A stretch of 12,836 nucleotides of DNA from Spirochaetia bacterium. GTDB lineage: Bacteria > Spirochaetota > Spirochaetia > Sphaerochaetales > Sphaerochaetaceae. Location of the stretch: positions 1 through 12,836 of the forward strand of contig CAAGIP010000152.1 of the NCBI GenBank assembly GCA_900769955.1, in the 5' to 3' direction. The notes below the pieces were generated by a model. The model did no database searches, was not told the origin of the DNA, and saw only the letters and a list, made by a program, of their open reading frames with translations. The first letter of the stretch is position 1. Each line of letters opens with the position of its first letter. A program made the position numbers and the translations under genes. Positions 7,267-12,836 of this stretch are shown one piece after another.

Positions 7267-8160
7267 TCACATCTCCTTTTCACTTCTTTCATTGAATTTC
7301 GTCTGCACGAATGAGATCACCATCAGGATTACGAACATGATCATTGAAGCAGCACATGAATAACCGACCTTCATTCTGTCGAAACCGGTTTTATAGATGT
7401 ACTGAATAATGTATGTCGTACTTGTTCCGGGTCCACCGTTCGTCAGTGTCTGTACCATGGCAAAGACCTTGAATGAGTTGATGATTGCCAGCATGATGAC
7501 CATGAATGATACAGGTTTGAGAGAGGGAAGGGTGATGTTCCTGAAGCTCTGCCATTTGTTCGCGCCGTCAATTGTAGCCGCTTCATAGAGGTCTGCGGGA
7601 ATCTGTTTCAGGCCGCCGATGAAGATGACCATGTTGACACCGCAGCCGGACCATGTGGAGGCGACGATTGTCGTCCAGAACGCACTTGTCGCATTACTGA
7701 ACCACTTGACAGGTTGAAGTCCAGCGGATGTAAGCAGAAAGTTGATTACTCCGAAGGATTCACCGAAAATCCACTTCCAGGTAACACCGACCATGATCGT
7801 GGACAGGAGGGTAGGCCAGTAAACCAGAACTCTGGTAAGGCCGTTTCCCTTGATATTCTCGTCCACCAGAAGCAGCGCCAGTCCCAATGATGCAATGTAG
7901 CCGATGGGTACACTTACCAGGACGTACTTCAGGGTGTTCAGGAATACCAGAAGGAATTCTTTGTCGCTGAAAAGCTCTTTGTAGTTTGCCAGCCCGACAA
8001 AGTCCATCCTGAACAGACCGTTGTAATTTGTTAGTGAGTAATAGAAACCGATTACAGCCGGTACCAGGAAGAAAACAAGAAAGAACAAAATGTTTGGACC
8101 ACAGAACAGCAGCGCCCACTTCTGGTTATGGTCCAAAGGATTTTTCTTCTTTGTTGCCAT
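7267..8160 (-). CDS. ABC transporter permease, CUT1 MalF-like
   Basis: The 297-residue membrane protein has about six hydrophobic segments and the EAA motif EAATIDGANKWQSFRNITLP, followed by the MalF-type strings FKVFAMVQTLTNGGPG and TTYIIQYIYKTGF. The N-terminus (NQKWALLFCGPNILFFLVFF) is the usual first helix of UgpA/MalF-like sugar permeases. AAGGAG (8169-8174 on the minus strand) lies 8 nt before the ATG. The gene follows GH28 by 24 nt and is joined to the second permease by 2 nt. With that permease and the binding protein it forms an importer. No ATP-binding subunit gene is in the window, and many CUT1 importers share one MsmX/UgpC-type ATPase encoded elsewhere. Confidence 0.92.
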   Translation of the reverse strand: MATKKKNPLDHNQKWALLFCGPNILFFLVFFLVPAVIGFYYSLTNYNGLFRMDFVGLANYKELFSDKEFLLVFLNTLKYVLVSVPIGYIASLGLALLLVDENIKGNGLTRVLVYWPTLLSTIMVGVTWKWIFGESFGVINFLLTSAGLQPVKWFSNATSAFWTTIVASTWSGCGVNMVIFIGGLKQIPADLYEAATIDGANKWQSFRNITLPSLKPVSFMVIMLAIINSFKVFAMVQTLTNGGPGTSTTYIIQYIYKTGFDRMKVGYSCAASMIMFVILMVISFVQTKFNERSEKEM

Positions 8161-8184
8161 ACACTTTTCTCCTTTTTGTATGAT

Positions 8185-9462
8185 TTAACAAGTTACGATA
8201 CTTGTATTTGCAAGTTTTACAGGGTATTCCGGGGCAAAGTTCTCATGAGCATCGATCACGTAGCTGAAGTTCTCGAGCTTAAGACCGGATACGTTGCGTG
8301 CACTCAGGGCTCCGACTTTTTCCTCCGTGTACATCGGTTCGTTGTACTTCGGTCTCATGTCGTGACCTGTAGTTGCCCATTTGCTCTTCTTTACAAGGTG
8401 AACCTTTACGTTTCTCAGCAGGATGTTCCTGATCTTGCTCTCCTCGGCATCGATGAAGATACCGTTCTCGCATGTCGCAGTGATGTTTTCAAACGTTACA
8501 TCCTCGATGATGCCTGAATCCGTGTTCGTGTCCCTGTTGTATGTCGTGATGGCAATGGGCTCGGCTGATCCCCACCACTGGTGTGAAAAGCGCCTGGTCT
8601 CGATAAGGATGTTCCTGAAGTGAACGTTCCTGACGTTGCCTTTATCCCTTACCTGAATGGAGATTCCCCGGTTCGAGGATTCGATTATGCAGTTTTCCAC
8701 GAGGACGTTTTCAAAGTCATCGACACCTTCCGTTCCGATTTTCAGTGCCGCGCTGGTGCTTATGAGGTGACAGTTCGAGATTATGACATCCTTTGTGTTA
8801 TGGTACTCATTGTTTCCGTTGCAGTTCTTTAAAACGATGCAGTCATCCGCACACGCAATTGAGGAATTGACGATCCTCACGTTCCTGCTGTGGTCGGGAT
8901 CTATACCGTCACTGTTCGCGGCATCAAGGGGATTGTCTATAGTGACTCCGTCCACGAGAACGTTGTCGCATCCTGCTGTGTGAAGCGTCCAGAAAGGGGC
9001 ATCCTTCAATGTTATTCCGCGGAACTTAAGGTTCCTGCAGTTTTCGAAATAAATCATTGTGGGACGCGGATAGATCGGAGCATCCCTGTGGTACTTAGTG
9101 ACATTCGTCAGGAATGCATCGCAGCTTCCGCTGATCTCCCCATCCCCTTCGATCGTTATGTTTTTCTCACCCAGTGCATAAAGGAACACGAAAGCGGGCT
9201 TCCTTGTTACCGGAGTTCCGACTCCCCTTGTTTCATCATTGTCGACTTCAGCCGGATGAATGTATGTGTTTATGTCCTCACTGGCCTTCAGCTTTGATCC
9301 CGGTTCGAAATAGAGCGTTGTGTCAGAGTGAATTATCAGAGATGAGGAAAGGTATGTCTTTCCGCTTTCAAATATGACCAATCCTCTTTTATCCAAAGCT
9401 TCCTGAATTGCCTTAGTGTCGTCCCTGAGTCCGTCACCATATGCATTCATGATTCCTGTCAT
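8185..9462 (-). CDS. GH28 polygalacturonase-type glycoside hydrolase, cytoplasmic
   Basis: The 425-residue right-handed beta-helix enzyme shows the GH28 opening AYGDGLRDDTKAIQEAL and the catalytic signatures: NSDGIDPD (183-190, D185 as one of the three Asp), ADD (205-207, D206 and D207), KIGTEG (241-246) where fungal enzymes have GHG, and RGISIQVR (265-272) at the RIK site. WWGSAEPIAIT (296-306) is typical of a bacterial subgroup. Family members hydrolyse alpha-1,4-galacturonosyl links or related rhamnogalacturonan bonds. GTE instead of GHG suggests an exo-acting bacterial type. No signal peptide is present, so it would act on imported oligosaccharides. I start at ATG 9462, preceded by GGGAGG at 7 nt; the ATG at 9477 lies just upstream of that site and lacks its own. 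It is the first structural gene of the operon, directly downstream of the AraC-type regulator. Confidence 0.92.
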   Translation of the reverse strand: MTGIMNAYGDGLRDDTKAIQEALDKRGLVIFESGKTYLSSSLIIHSDTTLYFEPGSKLKASEDINTYIHPAEVDNDETRGVGTPVTRKPAFVFLYALGEKNITIEGDGEISGSCDAFLTNVTKYHRDAPIYPRPTMIYFENCRNLKFRGITLKDAPFWTLHTAGCDNVLVDGVTIDNPLDAANSDGIDPDHSRNVRIVNSSIACADDCIVLKNCNGNNEYHNTKDVIISNCHLISTSAALKIGTEGVDDFENVLVENCIIESSNRGISIQVRDKGNVRNVHFRNILIETRRFSHQWWGSAEPIAITTYNRDTNTDSGIIEDVTFENITATCENGIFIDAEESKIRNILLRNVKVHLVKKSKWATTGHDMRPKYNEPMYTEEKVGALSARNVSGLKLENFSYVIDAHENFAPEYPVKLANTSIVTC

Positions 9463-9481
9463 TATCCTGCCTCCCATGTTG

Positions 9482-9511
9482 GGTATAGGTTATAGGAGAA
9501 AAAATGAACAA
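9482..9511 (-). promoter_or_regulatory. Possible promoter elements ahead of the GH28-led operon
   Basis: On the minus strand, TATAAC (9489-9494) is a good -10 candidate lacking a proper -35 at 17 nt. TTGTTC (9506-9511) with TATACC (9482-9487) has an 18-nt spacer, but its start site would cut into the ribosome site. A weak -35 is common at activator-dependent promoters and fits control by the neighbouring AraC-type protein. The 108-nt gap (9463-9570) also holds a nine-base homopolymer at 9522-9530 and no terminator after the regulator gene. Confidence 0.3.
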
Positions 9512-9549
9512 GATATGCTGGTTTTTTTTTATAATCGGGAAATATATTG

Positions 9550-9566
9550 CATTTTTTTACTTTTCA
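9550..9566 (-). promoter_or_regulatory. Shared 17-bp element, copy 1 (candidate AraC-type operator)
   Basis: Minus-strand sequence TGAAAAGTAAAAAAATG, about 88 nt upstream of the GH28 start. It matches the element at 10515-10531 at 16 of 17 positions, in the same orientation relative to the downstream gene. It lies immediately after the AraC-family stop codon at 9571. Confidence 0.5.
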
Positions 9567-9570
9567 GTGA

Positions 9571-10476
9571 TTATATTTCCAGTTTTTTCAGATTGATTTT
9601 TCCTTCCCGGCCCTTTTTCCTGAAAACTGAAGGGGGTACTGTACAGTATTTCTCAAACACTCTGTTGAACTGTGAAAAGGAAGTGAATCCGCACTTTTCG
9701 GAAATGCTCTGAATTGTCTCATCCGTGTTTATCAGAAGCTTCTGTGCATTCCTTATCCTCGTCATCTGTATGTACTGCACAAGGGAAAAACCTGAGACTT
9801 CCTTGAATTTGCGTGAGAGGTAACAGTATGAAATGTAGAACTTATCTGCCAGATCATCCAGCATCAGTTCTTCACTGTAATGTTTATGTATGTAGCCTGC
9901 GATTGAGTAAACCTTCTGTGTTACCTTGTCGAAGGTCTCATTCGTATAGCAGTTCATGTTTCTGTAGTGATACAGCCTGCAGAGATAGTTCACAAGAAGG
10001 GACATAACTTCCAGATCCTGATAATCGGAACTCTTTTTCTTCAGGGTATATATATTACCGAGCATGCCCATGACTTCCTCGCTTTCATTCTGAGGAAGGC
10101 GAAGCACGGGAGAGCCGGGATCAAAGATGGAAAGGACCCGTCTGGTTCCGCCGATTCTTTTTTCAAGAGTTTCAAGTCTGAAACGTATGACTATTCGCGG
10201 TGTGCTTTCCTTTCCGTAATAAACTGATTTATGGAGTGTTCCCGGATTGATCAGGACTATGTCTCCTTTATTGAGATTATAGAACTGACCTTCGATGAGG
10301 TGACCGGCAGAGCTGTCAACCATGATGAACATCTCATAAAAGTCGTGGTAGTGCTGGAATTCCATGTTGAGCTGCTCGCTTCTGACATCGTAATCGAGGT
10401 ACATGAAGAATGGATCCGTATCCTGGTTTATCAGAATGTGGAGACCTTCCGGTGATCTGATCTTAATCTCTTCCAT
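9571..10476 (-). CDS. AraC-family transcriptional regulator with N-terminal cupin
   Basis: The 301-residue protein joins a sugar-sensing cupin to an AraC DNA-binding domain. The cupin shows HYHDFYEMF (42-50) and KGDIVLINPGTLH (70-82). The C-terminal domain has two helix-turn-helix units: LDDLADKFYISYCYLSRKF (206-224) and IQSISEKCGFTSFSQFNRVF (255-274), followed by the usual PPSVFRK. Proteins of this build commonly activate adjacent sugar-utilisation operons when the cupin binds a breakdown product. It lies between the GH28-led operon and a large divergent gene, and both have a shared 17-bp element upstream. The ATG at 10476 is the first in-frame start (a TAA precedes it), yet the nearest AGAGG is 14 nt away and better placed for a short overlapping ORF. 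Expression may therefore be translationally damped. Confidence 0.93.
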   Translation of the reverse strand: MEEIKIRSPEGLHILINQDTDPFFMYLDYDVRSEQLNMEFQHYHDFYEMFIMVDSSAGHLIEGQFYNLNKGDIVLINPGTLHKSVYYGKESTPRIVIRFRLETLEKRIGGTRRVLSIFDPGSPVLRLPQNESEEVMGMLGNIYTLKKKSSDYQDLEVMSLLVNYLCRLYHYRNMNCYTNETFDKVTQKVYSIAGYIHKHYSEELMLDDLADKFYISYCYLSRKFKEVSGFSLVQYIQMTRIRNAQKLLINTDETIQSISEKCGFTSFSQFNRVFEKYCTVPPSVFRKKGREGKINLKKLEI

Positions 10477-10484
10477 GCATCCAT
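10431..10484 (-). CDS. Possible 17-codon upstream ORF overlapping the AraC-family start
   Basis: An ATG at 10484 has AGAGG (10491-10495) 6 nt upstream and reads MDAWKRLRSDHRKVSTF, then TGA at 10431-10433. It overlaps the regulator's first 15 codons in another frame. The spacing is ideal for this ATG but 14 nt for the regulator's own ATG at 10476. It could be a leader peptide that limits regulator translation, or a chance ORF. No homology is recognised. Confidence 0.3.
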   Translation of the reverse strand: MDAWKRLRSDHRKVSTF

Positions 10485-10514
10485 TTTACACCTCTGAAAA
10501 GTGGTTTACCATAT

Positions 10515-10531
10515 TGAGAAGTAAAAAAATG
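10515..10531 (+). promoter_or_regulatory. Shared 17-bp element, copy 2 (candidate AraC-type operator)
   Basis: Plus-strand sequence TGAGAAGTAAAAAAATG, ending 80 nt before the ATG of the large divergent gene. It differs from the copy at 9550-9566 at one base and keeps the same orientation and nearly the same distance to its downstream start codon. It lies in the 135-nt region shared with the divergent regulator gene. Confidence 0.5.
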
Positions 10532-10550
10532 AGAGAATTATCGTTTGTTC

Positions 10551-10576
10551 CGACAAATTCCGTAAAGATTTTGTCG
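10551..10576. promoter_or_regulatory. 7-bp inverted repeat in the divergent regulator/large-gene region
   Basis: CGACAAA (10551-10557) and TTTGTCG (10570-10576) form perfect arms with a 12-nt spacer, placing arm centres 19 nt apart, close to two helical turns. That geometry suits a dimeric regulator binding one DNA face. No convincing -10/-35 pair could be placed around it, so its role is unclear. Confidence 0.35.
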
Positions 10577-10611
10577 TGATTCAATGTATGCTTACCTATG
10601 GAGGAGTGTAA

Positions 10612-12836
10612 ATGCAATATTACGAATATAAGATCCATAATAATGAAAGCATTACCCGCTGGCGTCTTGATGAGATGAAAAGGACACCTTTTTCCTCTCC
10701 ATGCACGACTTTCGATGCCGAAGTGAACATGGGGGAAGGCTATGTTCAGATAGTATATCCTGTCCGTCAGGCCTTTCTTGAATCGCACGACATAAGTAAA
10801 GCGGAGCTTTATGAAGGTCCGTATGAACACATGTATTTCCCCTTTGAGAATACCCGTGTGGATTTTTCAACATTCATTCATACGCCTCATGTGATTTCAA
10901 TCAATGGGGAAACTGAAATAGAGATCAGTCGGGAAGATGATTACAGATTCAGGGTTTTCACCTGCGGAGGCATTAAACTCTGGGTTGACGGTGAGGAAAA
11001 GCTGGTATTCGCTCCGTATACAAGAAACATACCCGGAGATACTTACCTTACACTTCACCTGACTGAAGGCAGACATAAGCTGAACGTGCATGCGGATGAG
11101 CTTGCGGAGCGCGATGTGTTCTTCTACTTCGAGATCAGGTATCTCGGGGAAGTACCTATTACGGGAATGGTGCCGTGTGAAAGACCTGATGTGATCAGGA
11201 AAAAGGAAGAGTTCCTGAAGAGTCTTTATGTGGAGCACGGTGTGTTCGAGAAGGGCGATCTCAGAATCTGTTATGATCCTGAAACACTTGACGAGGATGC
11301 GGTGGTTTCCATTTCCGGTTCTTCCGATGCATCTGTTTGGAAGGGCGTAAAGAGTTTCACTGCCCGTAAGGATGCATCCTTCGGTGTCATTGCCCCTGTT
11401 GATGAGTGTCCTATCGGGGGATATACATTCGATTTCTCAGTGGATGCGGATGGTTATACGCTGAATCGCCGAACCCTCTTTGCGATCGATTCCGTTTCGA
11501 AAACGGAAAAGGAAGCTCCAGCAACCATTGAAGAGAGAAGGGCTGAAGCGAAGAAGTTCATTTACTCCCATGGGGCGGATGAAATATCAAGAGCCATCAT
11601 CAGGATGGATCTTGATAAAAGGATGGATGAAACAACGGAGAAGTTCATAAGGACCAGCCTGAAGACCATCATTGATAAGGCTGACTGTGCCGATTTCAGG
11701 GCTGTTCCGCTGCTTCTGAGTCTCATTAGGCAGAGGGAATATTACAGTGATGAGTTCTATGAGGAAATAAAGAACGTGTTCCTGGGATTCCGGTACTGGA
11801 TAGATGAGCCCGGTAACGATGTCATGTGGTATTTCAGTGAGAACCATGCATTCCTGTTCCATGCATCCCAGTATCTGGCAGGCTATCTTTTCCCTGATGA
11901 TGTTTTCACTGTCAGCGGAAGGACGGGACGGGAACAGATGAAGATCGGCCATGAAAGACTTATCCACTGGTACGGCAACTTCAATAAGTACCACTATGCC
12001 GAGTGGAACAGCGCGACTTATTTTCCTGTCGACTTCTATGGACTTCTCACGCTTTATGAAGTCAGCCCCGATGAGGATATCAGGAATCTTTCAAAAGAGG
12101 CTCTTGATTACACCTTCAGCGTGATTGAGAACAACAGCTACAGGGGTATCATGGCCGCATCATACGGAAGGTGCTATGAAAAGACACTGAAGGCAAGAAC
12201 CCAGATCGAGACCAACTTCTTCTCCTGGATCGGATACGGGGTAGGAAGGATGAGCGTCAACAACAAGGCCGCATCGCTCATGGCATATTCATCGTATGTG
12301 CCACCTGAGAATGACACCATCCGTGTTAAGGACGGGGAGGCCATCACGGTAAAGGCCGTTCAGGGGCTTAATCCTGTTTACACATACCTGTACAGAACCA
12401 ATACGTTCTCGGTAGGATCCGCAAACCGCTTCAAAGTCTTTAAGCATGGTCATCAGCAGCATGTCTTTGATCTTTCTTTCGGAAGGAAGAACAGGCAGTT
12501 CTATGTCAACCATCCGGGAGAACGTGCATTTTCAGGAGAGAACCGTCCTGCATACTGGGCCGGAAACGGTACCTGTCCTCTCGTGGTTCAGTACAAGGCA
12601 CTGGTTACGATGTTCTTCGACATCGATCCTGAGGAACTTGTCCATTACATCCATACCTGGAGTCCCTTCAACGATTATGATGAAGTAAGGATAAAAGGAA
12701 ATTACCTCTTCGTCAGGGTAGATGACAGCTACATGGCTGCCTTCTTCTCCAATGGATTTGCCATGACTGACAGAGGGGCCAATAAGGACAAGGAGGTAAT
12801 AAGTCAGGGGCTTAAGCACTTCGTTGCGGTAAGGGC
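10612..12836 (+). CDS. Large uncharacterised protein, putative carbohydrate-active (partial, runs off right edge)
   Basis: An open frame of 741 codons with no stop starts at ATG 10612, 7 nt after GGAGG (10600-10604). No signal peptide is present (MQYYEYKIHNNESITRW), so it is probably cytoplasmic. Residues 1-300 are strand-rich. One segment, IKLWVDGEEKLVF (about 121-133), followed by TLHLTEGRHKLNVHADE, resembles a jelly-roll carbohydrate-binding module. From about residue 307 it becomes helical, with conserved-looking SENHAFLFHASQYLAG (409-424), YAEWNSATYF (462-471), and ENNSYRGIMAASYGRCYE (506-523). This recalls (alpha/alpha)-toroid glycosidases and lyases, where His, Glu and Tyr line the cleft. 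After about residue 545 it is strand-rich again, with many aromatics. I cannot assign a named family; similar unannotated bacterial proteins seem familiar, but I cannot verify that. It is divergent from the AraC-type regulator and shares its candidate operator, suggesting pectin-linked function. Confidence 0.8.
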   Translation, partial: MQYYEYKIHNNESITRWRLDEMKRTPFSSPCTTFDAEVNMGEGYVQIVYPVRQAFLESHDISKAELYEGPYEHMYFPFENTRVDFSTFIHTPHVISINGETEIEISREDDYRFRVFTCGGIKLWVDGEEKLVFAPYTRNIPGDTYLTLHLTEGRHKLNVHADELAERDVFFYFEIRYLGEVPITGMVPCERPDVIRKKEEFLKSLYVEHGVFEKGDLRICYDPETLDEDAVVSISGSSDASVWKGVKSFTARKDASFGVIAPVDECPIGGYTFDFSVDADGYTLNRRTLFAIDSVSKTEKEAPATIEERRAEAKKFIYSHGADEISRAIIRMDLDKRMDETTEKFIRTSLKTIIDKADCADFRAVPLLLSLIRQREYYSDEFYEEIKNVFLGFRYWIDEPGNDVMWYFSENHAFLFHASQYLAGYLFPDDVFTVSGRTGREQMKIGHERLIHWYGNFNKYHYAEWNSATYFPVDFYGLLTLYEVSPDEDIRNLSKEALDYTFSVIENNSYRGIMAASYGRCYEKTLKARTQIETNFFSWIGYGVGRMSVNNKAASLMAYSSYVPPENDTIRVKDGEAITVKAVQGLNPVYTYLYRTNTFSVGSANRFKVFKHGHQQHVFDLSFGRKNRQFYVNHPGERAFSGENRPAYWAGNGTCPLVVQYKALVTMFFDIDPEELVHYIHTWSPFNDYDEVRIKGNYLFVRVDDSYMAAFFSNGFAMTDRGANKDKEVISQGLKHFVAVR

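Noticed and set aside
8890..9297. 135-codon plus-strand open frame
   Set aside because: It is antisense within the GH28 gene, whose catalytic motifs fix the true frame.
9462..9477. ATG at 9477 as the GH28 start
   Set aside because: No ribosome site precedes it, and GGGAGG at 9470-9475 is correctly spaced for the in-frame ATG at 9462.
9482..9496. Tandem TATAGG repeats (TATAGGTTATAGG) upstream of GH28
   Set aside because: Only two short copies, overlapping the possible -10 boxes. Too little to call a separate element.
10598..10612. ATG at 10598 as an alternative start near the large gene
   Set aside because: It is in another frame, reads only about 26 codons, overlaps the ribosome site of the real start and lacks its own.
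11587..11994. 135-codon minus-strand open frame
   Set aside because: It is antisense to the long open frame starting at 10612, which has a strong ribosome site and consistent coding character.
1..12836. tRNA, rRNA, CRISPR array, insertion sequence or phage attachment site
   Set aside because: No cloverleaf, regularly spaced repeats, transposase or integrase motifs, or terminal inverted repeats with target duplications were seen. The repeats found are short and explained as regulatory or terminator elements.

Overview
The window looks like part of a bacterial chromosome from a fermentative, plant-fibre-using organism. A spirochaete of the Sphaerochaeta/Treponema type is my best guess. It rests on moderate GC content, strong AGGAG ribosome sites, and a non-lipoprotein solute-binding-protein leader ending in LFA-NGSSE, a style I associate with those genera. 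This is an inference from style, not a phylogenetic result.

Left part (1-2001). A metallophosphoesterase runs off the left edge on the minus strand. It is divergent from a small AbiEi/DUF6577-like winged-helix protein, which is A+T-richer than its neighbours and probably lacks its family's C-terminus. A plus-strand sugar-phosphate isomerase/epimerase follows. A strong bidirectional hairpin terminator at about 2002-2036 separates it from the convergent operon.

Central part (2052-10476, all minus strand). This reads as one pectin/uronide oligosaccharide utilisation locus. In transcription order it holds an AraC-family regulator, a GH28 polygalacturonase-type hydrolase, two CUT1 ABC permeases, a solute-binding protein, a GH105 unsaturated-uronyl hydrolase, a galactose-mutarotase-fold protein and an MFS transporter. 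Spacings are tight (2-24 nt), apart from a hairpin between the binding-protein and GH105 genes and a roughly 108-nt gap between the regulator and GH28. GH28 and GH105 have no signal peptide, so the model is import of oligogalacturonides by the ABC system followed by cytoplasmic hydrolysis. No ATPase is encoded here, so a shared MsmX-type ATPase elsewhere is expected.

Right part (10477-12836). Divergent from the regulator is a large gene (at least 741 codons) that runs off the right edge. It encodes an apparently cytoplasmic protein with a beta-rich N-terminal half and a helical region carrying conserved-looking SENH and AEWN segments. I cannot assign it to a named family. It is the best candidate here for an undescribed carbohydrate-active enzyme.

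The most useful regulatory observation is a 17-bp element, TGARAAGTAAAAAAATG. It occurs about 80-90 nt upstream of both the GH28-led operon and the large divergent gene, in the same orientation relative to each. It is a good candidate binding site for the AraC-family regulator encoded between the two copies. No RNA genes, insertion sequences, CRISPR arrays or attachment sites were seen.
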